From assembly GCA_009760855.2 (NCBI GenBank), contig WPIO01000007.1:6932501-6996500 (forward strand): a stretch of DNA of 64,000 nt. The letters run 5' to 3'. Below are positions 24,040 through 35,052 of this stretch, one piece after another (within the stretch, counting starts at the first letter, position 1; every line of letters begins with the position of its first letter). Origin of the DNA: Cristatella mucedo (Eukaryota; Bryozoa; Phylactolaemata; Cristatellidae). A model generated the notes under the pieces. It had not been told where the DNA came from and ran no database searches. It worked only from the letters and a program-made list of their open reading frames with translations. Both the position numbers and the translations under genes were made by a program.

Positions 24040-24258
24040 TGATAAAGCATGATACCAATCATCATTCGATCGTGTTTCCTTTGCAGCAAGTGTAAAGCGC
24101 CTAGGCTGAGGTTGTGGGATCGAGCCTTGAGGCATATGTGAAGCGCCTAAGTAGAGATTAAGTTCTCTTGGGACGCTATACTAATGAATTATATTATTAA
24201 TTATAGAAAGAGATTAAGTTCTCTGAGGGTTCTTTATCAAGTGTATTATCATTATTAT
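24040..24258 (+). mobile_element. Family A 3' ends, three partial copies in a row (A7)
   Basis: The block gtaaagcgcctagg, then gtgaagcgcctaag with agttctcttgggacgc, then agaaagagattaagttctct with an ATTATCATTATTATC tail shows three successive partial copies of the stem-loop end. Either the terminal part was duplicated or insertions piled up at the same site. Confidence 0.7.
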
Positions 24259-24261
24259 CAT

Positions 24262-24700
24262 CAACATAATGTAACCCCGGAGGCCTGTCTTAATGCCTGG
24301 TGTGGAATTCTTGCTCAGTCTGTAGGAAGCCTTAATAATACGATCCAAAATTACTGATAATAACTTCGAACAGTACACATTGACCAACCAAGATGTAGCT
24401 CAAATCGCTTACATGCCCGACTATAGGCGACGCAATATTAATAGGCTTCTCATCCTTTCACACTCTTAGATCAATTAAAAACGGGTGATGGTGTCGCCAT
24501 ATTTGCCCATTCCTCCCTCAATTTCAAAACGTTTGCAGTCCCCTCAAAGCAGTCTTTCGAATCTCTTGTTTTGAGCTCATCTGACAATAAGTGGTGGTAT
24601 ATATCTATCGCTATCCCAGGTACCAAGTCATGCTTTATCTCAGATTTCGCTGACCTTATTTCGATTTTGTGTGCGAGAAATCAATCTTCATTTTTTCAAT
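24262..24700 (+). mobile_element. L2-like endonuclease-domain fragment (A8)
   Basis: A frame with GDGVAIFAHSSLNFKTFAVP, then SFESLVLSSSDNKWW, then ISDFADLISIL matches the order of blocks in the AP-endonuclease domain of CR1/L2 elements (GGGVAI..SSL, SFE.L, FADLIS). Frameshifts are present further upstream. The RT part is absent. Confidence 0.7.
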
Positions 24701-24774
24701 ACACCCTTTGATTTATGAATTTGCTTACTTCTGGTTTAAAAAAGCATAAATATTTTCTCCGCATGTTGACTAAA

Positions 24775-26920
24775 AGTGAGATGGAGCAGAAAGTCGGAAT
24801 AAAAGAGAGAGGTTGAAAAGAAAGCACACATGTCAAGTAAATTGATGACGATTCTTTTGAAAAAAATTAAGACGAATGGTGCTGAACTTATACACTGCTT
24901 AGAGACTGAATTAAAAGACTACGGACGTCAACCAAGTGATATAAAACATGGAAAGAGAAGAACGAACCATACCATAGGCAAAAATAGTTAGGAAACGCAG
25001 TTCATACAGATATTGCCATCTATTCTAAGAAAAATGCCGATGACGACGCTGTTGAGCTGGTTCAAAAAAGACAAGGAACTTGTTGGCATTGGTAGAATAA
25101 CAAGATTTGAGAATCACCAAAATCTGGAAGAAAATCAGAAAATAATGTTGTTCACGCTGTTCTAAAATTTAAAAATGTTGGCTAAATAAAATTGTATCCA
25201 ACAACAAAGCTATCAATGATATCACAAGCTCTTGTAATGAAATGATTACTCTTGGATCGTAATATTTTCAACACCGAAACAATATACCATCAGTAACCTG
25301 TGAATGTTCAGTTACATAAACTTGTTTTGAGCTTGGATTAGCAAATGACGAGGAAGTGAATCGATCGTGGCTATTATATTCACCAATTAATAAAGCTGCT
25401 TACTGTTTCGCTGCCAATTGTTAATATCATTGAATGGAAATTGGCAATCTTCGTTTGAGTTAACTTATTGAGTCAAACAATGGAAAAAAACAGAAAAGTT
25501 ACGGTCACATGAAGACAGTTTGAGCCATCTTAAAGCTTGTGCTACATGGAAGGCATCTGAACAGCTGATAGCTAATAGTACTGGAATTGGCACAGTAATT
25601 GAAATAAAACGTTGGCGAGTTATTTGGAAAAAACACTTGACTTTATTATTGTCTTGTTTCACAAAACAAGGCACTTTGTGGCCACGTAAAAAGTTTGAGC
25701 TTAGATGAGTATAAACGTGCTTGAATTTGCTTTAATTTTAATTTAATGATCAAGCTTATTGCTCAGTATGACTCCCTGATGGAAAAACACCCTCGATGTG
25801 CACAAGAAAATCCAGGATCCTTTTCTTATGTGTCAGCCAAACTTCAAAGTCAATTCATCCACCTGCTTGTAACAACTGTAAAAAGCAAGTTGTTAACAGA
25901 TGTAAGAAAAAGCGAGTATTATGCTTTCTTAGTCGATTCAACTCCTCATTTAGGACATCGAGAAGAGCTTGCCCGAGTCATCAGGTATGTCAACGTAGGT
26001 TTTGAAAGTAAGAAAGTTATGATCAAAGAAGCATATTTAGGTTTTGTTAAGATACGCACAAGTGAGCAGCAGGCCTTGAAAAGGTAATTCTAGAGAGTTT
26101 TAAATCCAACAAAATCTCCTTGGCCAACTGTCAGTCACAATGCTATGACCATCCTGTTGTGATGATTGTATTTATTTCTGTCCTTCAATAGAGAACATGT
26201 GCCAGAAATCCCTAGCATCATTTGTCAACTGCGACGACCGCAGTTTAAATTTAGCAGAAGTACTCTATGCTAAATAGGATCCAACTGTAGTTACATTTTT
26301 GGAACAGGCGAAAGTTTTTATTCATTTTTACTCGTGTGACACTTTCTTGGGATAAATTGAAAAAAGCACTGACTTTAACAGTACAGCCGGAATCTAACAC
26401 ACGCTAGATTGACCGGTCAGAAGATGTCAGAGCTGTATACGAAGAGCTTAAAGAACTGATAGAGCTGCTGCAAAGCATGCCAGAAGACCTATCAATGAGT
26501 TATAAAAAACCGGAACTGTCTCAGCAGTTTCTTTCAAGCATAATATATTTTAACTTCATAGTTTTACTGTAATTCTGGAACACTGTTTTGGCAAAATTGA
26601 TTAAATCCAGAAATGGCTGCAGGATATAATAATAATAATGCACTTGATAAAGCGCCCTCAGAGAACTCAATCGCTTTATACGCGCTTTACATTTGCTGCA
26701 AAGGAAAACGCGATTGAATGGTCAGTAATATCATGCAGGATCCTATGATGAACTTTAGGGAAGGAGCAGCTGATCTGGAATACCCGAAGCAAGAACTACT
26801 CGAACTTCGCAGTGATTTGAGTAAAAAATGCTGCAAGCATCGCAAAAGACAAATGCGCCGATTGAACCAAAGTGTCAAAGGTATGAGCATAAGCTCATCT
26901 TGTGCACGCCACAATTCACC
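24775..26920 (+). mobile_element. Decayed hAT-type transposase (ZMYM/DUF4371-like), interrupted by an L2 tail
   Basis: Blocks occur in the correct order on the plus strand: RSWLLYSPINKAAYCFAAN (end of a TTF-type zinc finger) near 25366, a WKA..RWR..L segment near 25545-25640, then 25746-26087 with IAQYDSLMEKH and YYAFLVDSTPHLGH..RVIRYVNVGF (start of the RNase-H-like core), then NCDDRSLNLAEV near 26229, and QDPMMNFREGAADLE near 26740. Stops and frameshifts occur throughout and no complete protein is encoded. The element is interrupted at 26626-26733 by a family-A L2 tail. I did not find its terminal inverted repeats. Confidence 0.8.
26626..26733 (-). mobile_element. Short L2-like family A 3' end inserted in hAT (A9)
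   Basis: 108 bases of family-A terminus (ataataataatgcacttgat, stem-loop, ttgctgcaaaggaaaacgcg). It is flanked by the 8-base direct repeat TGCAGGAT at 26618-26625 and 26734-26741, the target-site duplication. Ignoring the insert, the hAT frame reads through the junction (KWLQDPMMNFRE). Confidence 0.9.
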
Positions 26921-27054
26921 GTGTTAGCATGTGACATCTGCAGTGCATCAAAGTAAATCTCTGACTCGTCGCATGTTCGCTTAGTATTGCCTGTAGCTAT
27001 TAAGTGAAGCGTGACATCGACCAAGACGTTGAATGAAATGGGCATGGTTTCAGT

Positions 27055-27240
27055 GCAACGTAACGCCGGCCAAGTTAGGGTGCTCGCCTCTATCCACTGG
27101 TGTATATGTGCTTGCATAGGACGGCCGAGGTCATGGGCTCAAGCCCTTAGTCATAGGTGAGGCGCCGGGTTATAGATTCAGTTCTCTTAGGGTGAAATAT
27201 AAATAAATAAACAATAAAGTACTAAACCAAACATAAGAAA
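27055..27240 (+). mobile_element. Possible tRNA-derived SINE, second family
   Basis: Contains cggccaagttagggtgctcg, similar to a tRNA D-arm region, then ggctcaagccc, a B-box variant, and ends with aaatataaataaataaacaa, an A-rich SINE-like tail. There is only one copy in the window, so family status is inferred from tRNA-like structure alone. Confidence 0.4.
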
Positions 27241-27273
27241 GAGACAGTGTGCTTGTTGAGTCGCAGCTTATGC

Positions 27274-27469
27274 GGTGAGCCGTGATTGCCCACCAGGTAA
27301 GGCGGTTGCTTTTCATGAACTCTGTCCCGAGGTCGTAGGTTCGAATCCTGCATTGGGAGATCCTGTATTGCCTCTGCAAGCAGCGGTGATAGTCATAAAG
27401 GCTCTTCTGTTACTAAACAAAAGTGGCTGTTAAATCTGCAAGTATTTTTTTCCGGGGTGTGTCACAACT
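27274..27469 (+). mobile_element. tRNA-derived SINE, family S (S2)
   Basis: Starts ggtgagccgtgattgccc (A-box region) and has an exact Pol III B box, GGTTCGAATCC, at 27338-27348. The body (gcctctgcaagcagcggtga) is shared with copies at 4990-5180, 48275-48465 and 49330-49445. It is flanked by an 11-base direct repeat with one mismatch, GCAGCTTATGC at 27263-27273 and GCAGCTCATGC at 27470-27480. Confidence 0.8.
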
Positions 27470-27480
27470 GCAGCTCATGC

Positions 27481-28685
27481 AGTCTTGATATAGACCAGCG
27501 CTAACAAAAACATTCGCACCATGTGCAACTTTACATGCAGCAAACCCCAAAAATATAAAACGCTACGCATAAATGAGATTTGCAAGTTGCGAGCGATCGC
27601 TCGCTCCGATAAAAGTATAGTTCAAGCTGCCAGCCCACAAAATGGAGAACGGAGCAGGGTGATGGTTAGATCGAAGTTTTTGATGCAGCTCACGGTTTTG
27701 GATCACAGAAAGAGCTCATATTAATTTTTGCATATACTCCAGCATGCAATAAATCACAATAATAAAAAAAATAAGTATCCATCTCCAGGCACAGACCGCA
27801 TTATTCTTGTAAACACCATTTTATCATTTATATTGTGTGATAATGTCTAAATTAATGTATGTTTACCTTCTATAATAATATTTCAAGAATACACGTTCAT
27901 TAAGCGACTTATGTGAGGGACGCGATAATAATTTTGTTCGGAGATTTGTACCGACCAAAAAACTCTTGCAACGTCGATTGATGTCGGTTTAATAGATATA
28001 ATTACGTTTTAAAAATTTTGAAGATTTTCAGAGTGCTGGCCAGAGTTCCCGGAGAGCGTTAATTCTTACCAATTACTAATTCTTAATTATTCCATTTGAA
28101 ACTGTAGCGGAATTTTGACTTGAACCATTTTAAACTGTCTTGCTCTCCAACTGCAGTTGATTATCCGTCTTTTTGAAGGAACAAATTCAATTCTTGACGA
28201 CTTTTCGATAACAGCCTCTACATCATTAACTCCAAATAGACGAGAAACTAGATTTCCTGAGAGATTGAGCGCAGTTGTTTACCCTCGACAGATGTATCTT
28301 TGAGACTGCACAAAAGGTTCGTGGCATCCTTGTTTAATGGTTCTTCAACGCGACACTTAAATTTTCCACGATTTTGATACTATTGTCATTGTTAAGGTTA
28401 TAGAGCTGGTTGAACATGAACTCTAAAATTGTGTCAGCAAACATGATTCTAATGGTGTCAGCACTCACCAGCTGTTTACTGTCTTTTGATTTCGGGTGAA
28501 AACAGCTGCTTTGCTGTTACTGTTAAACAGTTGCAAGAAACCTTAATCGCAAACTGCCTGGTCGTCATCAAGATAAAGTTACGAAGGAGCCTGGTATGTG
28601 TATGCAGCCTGGCCGGATCTCAGGTAGTTTTCCACCTTCCCGCTCTCGCGCCACTCTCACTTCCTCCTGGGGCACCGCTGGGGGA
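27481..28685. other. AT-rich; possible decayed coding fragment on minus strand
   Basis: Around 28300-28440 the minus strand reads ILEFMFNQLYNLNNDNSIK before breaking into stops. It may be an unrecognised transposon remnant. The rest is plain AT-rich DNA. Confidence 0.3.
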
Positions 28686-28689
28686 CAGC

Positions 28690-29405
28690 TCAGTCGTTGC
28701 ATGACTATGCATTGACTAGCCCCTTGGTTCTGTCTCGGCTTGATTATTTAAATTCCCTTTTGGCTTGGCTACCAAAGAAAGCAACTAGGCCACTGCAGCT
28801 TACTATGAATATGGCTGTAAGGCTAGTTTTCAAGTCCCAGAGGTTTGAGCACGTGTCTACTTTGCTTAAAGAGCTAGGATGGATGCCGGTTCAGCAACGG
28901 ATACAGAGCAAAGTTCTTACGCTGACCCACAAGGCCAGCGACAGCTTTGCTCCTTCGTACCGAGCTGAACTGCTGCGCCAGTTTCAACCTCTTCGCACCC
29001 TCAGGTCCTGTGTGGACAATAAATTAGCTGTTCCACTCCTACGCTTAAAGACCGTTGGCGACTGAAGCTTTAGCTCTGCAGGTCCTAGGCTGTGGAACTC
29101 GCTTCCACAATTCTTACGAAACGACAACTACTCTTCTGGTTCCGACTAAGGCTAATCCTTTCCAGCTGTCCTGAGCTGCTACTTCCATGCTACTCGCTAC
29201 CTCAACTGTTCTCCCGATTTTGCAATGCTTCCCACGATCTCTTTGTTTCGTGAGACGAAGTCTGGCTATTCTTGGCTATCTTGGCTACCGAATGTGCACC
29301 GAAAGCCGCTTAGGGTATGAGTTCGCTATACGAAACTCTGCTGCGTAACACCCACATAGTCTTTATGACTTTGTGGGGTTACAGACGGAGATGGACTACA
29401 TTAAA
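28690..29405 (+). mobile_element. L2-like family B fragment (B5)
   Basis: Frame from SPLVLSRLDYLNSLLAWLPK through AVRLVFKSQRFEHVSTLLKE and LGWMPVQQRIQSKVLTLTHK to a stop just after KTVGD, followed by the remaining C-terminal sequence in the same order and the family-B tail (tttgtggggttacagacgga). It is the longest family-B copy in the window. Confidence 0.85.
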
Positions 29406-29667
29406 ATGGAATATGCACAACAAAGCCAGCTGTTTGATATTACCCTTCTGTGGGCGCCATCTGACTGGTGACGGCGACAAGCTTTCAGTGCATTACTTTC
29501 GAACCGTTATGCAAAGTTTGCTCTGCCAAGCTATGGATGCGCTGCGAAGAGCTTGTCTTTAGCGTTCCCAGGTGCTCTGCATGCTTACCTGTGCATGACT
29601 CAGTGTTCGATTCTCCCAAAGGGTCCAACAAGCCGGCGCTTCTGAGTGTTTCCTTGCGTTCTTGTGC

Positions 29668-29750
29668 ATAATAATAATAATACACTTGATAAAGCGCCCT
29701 CAGAGAACTCAATCTCTTTCTGGGCGCTTTACATTTGCTGGAAAGGAATG
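29668..29750 (-). mobile_element. Short L2-like family A 3' end (A10)
   Basis: An ATT-type tail (ataataataataatacactt), then the stem-loop (aaagcgccctcagagaac, aatctctttctgggcgcttt) and a few bases of 3' UTR. It is an extreme 5' truncation. Confidence 0.85.
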
Positions 29751-30239
29751 CTTGTCTAAGCATGAGACGTTGCATGTCACTTTGCATCGGTCTTTGCTTC
29801 TCTTGCAGTGAGTTCTAAAGTGCTGAGATAGAGACTCTGCTCTCTCTAACTACGCTATAATGACCACCTTCTGCTCCATAATGCCACCGGAAGCATAGTC
29901 GTCCCGGAACAACCGGAAGTCGTAGCACAACCTTCTGGAGGCTTCAGACAAGACGCAGCCCAGTCGAAGAACTGACCGATGACATTTTATTTACTCGAGA
30001 TGGCTTTAGCAAAAACTGCCACCTATCGTACATTCATAGGCTCTTCAGGGATGGCCGAATGGCAGCCAGTTGCAGTAGTTTTATAAAACGTTGAGTGCTT
30101 GATGGATGATGCAGAGATTTCGTGTTGTTAGCTGTTAGTTTCGTCGAGCGTGTTGCACCAAAAATCTAGGGAACCGAAATTTGATAGTTAACAGTCATAG
30201 AAACATTGCGAACGATCGGCATCAAGATATACGAGCTGT

Positions 30240-31150
30240 ATAAAGTTAACTTTCAAAATTGGCTCTGCCAGCATATCTCCAGTTGCATCAGCTCGAAATC
30301 TAGGTGTCATATTCCAAAGCGACCTCTCGTTAGACGACCACATCAGCTCCACAGTCAAATCAGCCTATTTTCAGCTTCATAACATTGCTAAAATTAGGGC
30401 TTGTTTAGATAAGGATACCACGTCCAAGTTGGTCCATGCATTCGTGACATCTCGTCTCGACTTCTGCAACTCACTGCTTACTGGCCTACCAGCATGTGCG
30501 ATCAGGCGATTGCAGCTGGTGCAAAACTCTGCAGCTAGGCTTGTCTGTCGTGAGCGTCGCAGTTGCCACATTACTCCACTTCTCGCCGACCTGCACTGGT
30601 TACCAGTCAAGCAACGGATTGACTTCAAGGTTTTGTCGCTCACTTTTAGGTCTCTTCATTCTATGGCTCCAGCCTATCTTTCAGATATACTACCCCATCA
30701 GGCAAAGCATCGTACCACTCGCTTTTCGGAATCCAACAGTCTAGAAATACCTCGTACAAACCTTAAATCCTTTGGAGACCGTGCATTTAGCTCGTATGCT
30801 CCCACAGCCTGGAACTCCCTCCCGACCTGCATCAGAACATCCCCTGACCTGACCACATTTAAAAGAAACTTAAAAACATACCTATTTAGGACAGCATTTA
30901 GTGGGTCCTTGTGATTCGTCCTCGATGTGCTTATGCGTGCTGACACTGTTCATGCTGCCACTAACCACATTTGCATGCTGACCCAGTGCATGTAACCCCT
31001 AACCATGTTATTCATTTTGTTTGTTTTTCAAGCATGATTTTACTTACTATTCTATTGCGTATCACTTTTCAGCAAATGTAAAGCGCCTAGAAAGAGATTA
31101 AGTTCTCTGAGGGCGCTTTATCAAGTGCAATATTATTATTATTATTATTA
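30240..31150 (+). mobile_element. L2-like family A fragment (A11), best preserved C-terminal domain
   Basis: An open 161-codon frame (30429-30914) runs from VTSRLDFCNSLLTGLPACAI through QLVQNSAARLVCRERRSCHI, LADLHWLPVKQRIDFKVL and APAYLSDILPHQAKH to YLFRTAFSGSL. It is followed by a complete 3' UTR with a perfect stem-loop at 31080-31119 and an ATT repeat tail. TTAACTT occurs at both junctions (30246-30252 and 31151-31157), though the left one overlaps element sequence. It is probably the youngest long A copy. Confidence 0.9.
31080..31119 (+). other. Conserved 3' terminal stem-loop of family A (type example in A11)
   Basis: AAAGCGCC pairs with GGCGCTTT, and an inner AGAGA pairs with TCTCT around a TTAAGT loop. 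The same structure occurs, mostly intact, at the 3' end of most family-A copies and is followed directly by the ATT repeat tail. In CR1/L2-type elements such terminal hairpins serve as recognition sites for the reverse transcriptase; that role is inferred here. Confidence 0.8.
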
Positions 31151-31174
31151 TTAACTTCATCCAACCTCTTTCAT

Positions 31175-31300
31175 CTCTCTATCTATTTATCTAACTAGGT
31201 ATCTAACTGCCTGTCTGTCTGCCTATTGTTCATGGATCTATCTATCTAAATGTCTTCCTGTCCATCTATCTGTCTGACTAACTAAATGCTAATTAGCTAT
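31175..31300. repeat. Degenerate TCTA/TCTG tetranucleotide repeat
   Basis: Interrupted tatc, tctg and ctaa units directly after L2 copy A11 and its flank. Confidence 0.85.
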
Positions 31301-31304
31301 CTAT

Positions 31305-32250
31305 TGTGTTTTAGTTGTCTCTTCATTTCTCTCTCTCTCTCTGTTTTCTCTGTCCTCATCCCCTCTCTCTCAGTAGGTTGGTTCACTCTACCTCTCTATC
31401 CATTCTATCTCTTTCCTATACAACCGAATCATTCGTATGTCAGTTTTGGCACCTCGATATGCCGAACTTCGCTGAGTTTTGCTCCTATCTGCTCCCCGGA
31501 CAAAGAGGGGGCACTACCGATACTAGTGCAGCACCATCCATTGCATTTCAGGCAATTGAAGTCAACGCGAGCCTGAGAATGCTGGTTGCTGAGTGCCCCT
31601 CATTACCCGCCTTTACAGATGACGTCCTAGTGGCACTCGTTCATTAGCAGCACGCCGGCTCTGTTTCGAACTGCGAGGCGGCCTCAGGCTGCAATAGTGA
31701 GCAATTTGAGCGTCGGGCGAAGACGGCCACTAACAGTGATCGACGGGCGAGCTGGCGCAGCTGTCAAGATCGTCGAATACTTGGGTGCCAACTTACTGAC
31801 TTGATGAAGAAACGAGAGACCTATTCACCCTCTCATCGCCACGGCCGGCCTGACCGGCGACTACTGCCTGCGAGAGGAAAGGGAAAGGGTTTCCAAGGCA
31901 CCGGGCAGCTCGGCGGCCTCAGGTCTGTGCGGCGGTCTGTCTGCGTACCGGCTGGTGGTTCGTTCGGCCGCTCGGGCCTATGACCACCGCACTCCACCTC
32001 AGGGTCAGACCCGCGACGGCGGTGGTCGGCCTGGAAAAGTCAGCAGCGGACAGAGGCAGCTAGCGAACAGCTGCCGACATTAAGCTATTCACTTGTTAGT
32101 GAGCACCAAGATGGAGCACGAAGAAATGCGAACGCTCTGCAGAAAGATCGGGATGAAATATTGCCCCCTCCACCCGGCCGTGGGGCCAAACGGTTAACTG
32201 CTGCTCTACGGAAACACGCTTGGTCAATTGAATCCTCAGATGAACTTGTG
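31305..32250. other. No gene seen
   Basis: A CT-rich start then average to GC-rich unique sequence. Nothing recognised. Confidence 0.5.
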
Positions 32251-32251
32251 T

Positions 32252-32324
32252 TGGTGTGTGTGTGTGTGTGTGTGTATGTTTGCGTGTTCGTGTATGTGTA
32301 TGCTTGTTCGTGCGTGTGTTCGTG

Positions 32325-32355
<31 letters not shown>

Positions 32356-32398
32356 TCGTGTTCGTGTATGTGTATGCTTGTTCGTGTGTGTGTTCGTG

Positions 32399-32480
<82 letters not shown>
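32252..32480. repeat. (TG)n microsatellite with higher-order structure
   Basis: The interruption gttcgtgtatgtgtatgctt occurs twice, about 70 bases apart, before an almost 80-base pure TG run. Confidence 0.95.
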
Positions 32481-32481
<1 letters not shown>

Positions 32482-32484
32482 AAG

Positions 32485-33080
32485 CACTCGCCTTCGAGAG
32501 TGCTCGCTTGGTATGTGGGTGTTTTGCGAGTCACTAGGGCATTGTATGCCACCATGGGCAACCCATCTGCTATAACGATTTGAACTGCATGGCGATTGTT
32601 TCCCACAGATTGCCTAAAGCGATGCCGGTTTGAGAGCCCTGCTGATAAGCTACCCACTCGGTCGTGCACTGGGTCAAGTGTCTGGCGAGCAATTTCACGC
32701 TGCAGCTTCTGTCTAATTGGACTTGGTGGGCGAGGCTGGAGCTCGTTGAGCAGAGCCATTTGAGGCATTCGGCATCAGCCGCAATGCTACGGCGGCGAGG
32801 GGCAGCCAATTCCATCTGATAACCATCATGAAGTGTGAGCGGAATAGTTAAGCATCAAAGATGTTTTAATCAATGCAAAATGAGTCGGACTCGCTAGTGC
32901 TGCTGTGCTAGTTCACCTGCAAGGCTTCGATTGTCCGTGTACAAATACAGTAAAGGCTACCAGCGTCTGCTACGTAGTGAACTCGATGAACTCGATAGCT
33001 AGTAATCATGAAACAATACGTTAAAACTCGTCCATAAAGCGCATGCACTGACAGCTTGTGAGGCGTCAAGATTATCCTGA
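32485..33080. other. No gene seen
   Basis: Unique sequence between the TG tract and L2 copy A12. Confidence 0.5.
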
Positions 33081-33084
33081 GTCC

Positions 33085-34285
33085 TGCAGCTTCTGTCTTA
33101 CCTCGGGGCTCTGTGCTTGGTCCAGTTCCTTGTTACGGTTTATACTCACCCTATTGCCGATGTGATTACCAAACACAATCTAGGCTTTCACTTATATGCA
33201 TATGTCACTCAGTTTTACCTTTACTTTGATCCCTCCCATCCCTCCAGCACGTCAAATTCTCTTAACTCCCTTGCTGCATGCATAGATGACATCTGCACAT
33301 GGATGGCAGCAAACTTTCTTAAAGTGAATGATGACAAAACCAGCTTACTAGCTACGGGCGAACCAAGTGTGATCCAGAAATTGGAAAGGTTAACGCTCAA
33401 AATTGGGCTCTGCCAGCATAACTCCTGTTGAATCTGCATGAAATCTAGATGCCATTTTTGAAAGTGATCTTTCATTGGACGACCACATCAGCTCCACCGG
33501 CAAGTTTGCCTACTTTCAACTGCATAACAGTGCTCAAATTCGGGCTTGTTTAGACAGGGATACCACTTCTAAATTGATCCACGCATTTGTGACATCCCGT
33601 CTTGACTTCTGTAATTCACTGCGTGCTGGCCTACCGGCATGTGCACTCAGGCGCTTACAGCTGGTGCAAAACTGTGCACCTAGGCTTGTCTGTCGTGAGC
33701 GCCGCAGTGGCCACATCACACCACTTCTCGCCGACCTGCACTGACTACCAGTCAAGCAATGGATCGACTTCAAGGTTTTGTCGCTCACTTTTAGGTCCCT
33801 TCATTCTTTGGCTCCAGCCTAACTATCAGGTCTACTACCATCAGGCCAAGCATCGTACCACCCGCTTTTCCGAATCTAAATGTTTAATTATACCTCGCAA
33901 ACATCAAATCCTTTGGAGACCGTGCCTTTAGTTCGTATGCTCTCAACACCTGGAAATAACTCCCGACTTGCATCAGGACATCTTCTGATTTGTCCTCATT
34001 TAAAAATAAAAATAAAAGGGCTTACATAAGTGACAGCATATATTGGGTCCATACGATTCCTCCGTAGTGTGCTCATGAGCGCTGACGCTGTGGCTGCTGC
34101 CACTAACCATAACTGCATGCTGACCCTGTGCATGTCACCTCTAACCAAGTTAGGCTTGTTCATTTCGCATGCTACCACTAGCCATTCGATAATGCTTCCT
34201 TTACAGTAAATGTGAAGTGCCTAGAAAGAAATTGAGTTATCTGAGGGTGCTATAACAAATGTGTTATCATTATTATTATATATTT
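33085..34285 (+). mobile_element. L2-like family A fragment (A12), RT palm to 3' end
   Basis: Starts in the block corresponding to PRGSVLGPV, then LGFHLYAYVTQFYL, where the catalytic YADD has become YAYV. MAANFLKVNDDKTSLLATGE, VTSRLDFCNSLRAGLPACAL and a diverged C-terminus follow, with the stem-loop (aagtgcctagaaagaaatt..gagggtgct) and ATTATTATTAT tail. Several frameshifts are present. Confidence 0.85.
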
Positions 34286-34289
34286 CTAA

Positions 34290-35050
34290 AGTTGAAAGCA
34301 AGAATTGTAACCACCAAACTGCACACCTCCACGTAGTAATGCTCATGCGGAAAGAGCCACTAAGGTTGTGACACATTCGAGTGGCATACTGGTAATTCAC
34401 TCATACGCGCTTCCGCTACCGTCGTGCCCTGAGCGGATCTCGCTGGTCACTAATTCCACCGTCCTTGATATTAGTGCGGTAGGCAATGCCTTGACTAGCC
34501 GAAAGTAATTTTTCTCGGCATTCGTTTTTCGAACGCCGACGCGTACCACTCACCGAGCCAGGGCATCGGCGAAGAAACGCACTTGCTGTCGCTTCAACGG
34601 AAAGAGTTCTCCCTGCTATTTCAGTCAAAGTAAATGTAAATGACGCTCGCCCGAAGCTTTAGCAGCGAGCTTGGGCAGCGCTTAGCTGGAGCGTACGTGT
34701 GCTATCCGGCGGCCGCAGACGTGCGCATGCGCCAGAAGCATTAGAAATCCGCCCCTCAATTGTAAGCGTTTGGTCACCGTCTTCGCTATGGCACTTACTT
34801 GCCCATTATCCAAACATCAAGCAAATGTATTAGCCAGATGGCTCTTTGTCGCAAACGTATCTTGTATACCTTGTATACGCAGATATACGTGTGTGTGTGT
34901 GTGTGTGTGTATGCGTGTGTGCGTGCGTGTGCACGTATATACATGCGTCAAATTTTGCCACTTCTCAATTAATTGTGGAAGCAGCTCATGAATTAAAGAA
35001 GACTTAAGAAGACTAAAAGGCTGTGCGTGGCTCTAAACATTTTGGCCAAG
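34290..35050. other. No gene seen
   Basis: Unique sequence with a short TG tract, ending at the presumed hAT terminus. Confidence 0.5.
34888..34935. repeat. (TG)n microsatellite
   Basis: Short TG run with CG and AT interruptions, then cgtatatacatg. Confidence 0.9.
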
Positions 35051-35052
35051 AC

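Noticed and set aside
31175..31300. Possible CRISPR-like regular array
   Set aside because: It is a degenerate TCTA/TCTG microsatellite without regular repeats and spacers.
32085..32768. 227-codon frame with a poly-His/Thr stretch
   Set aside because: Most of it is translation of the TG/CA microsatellite.
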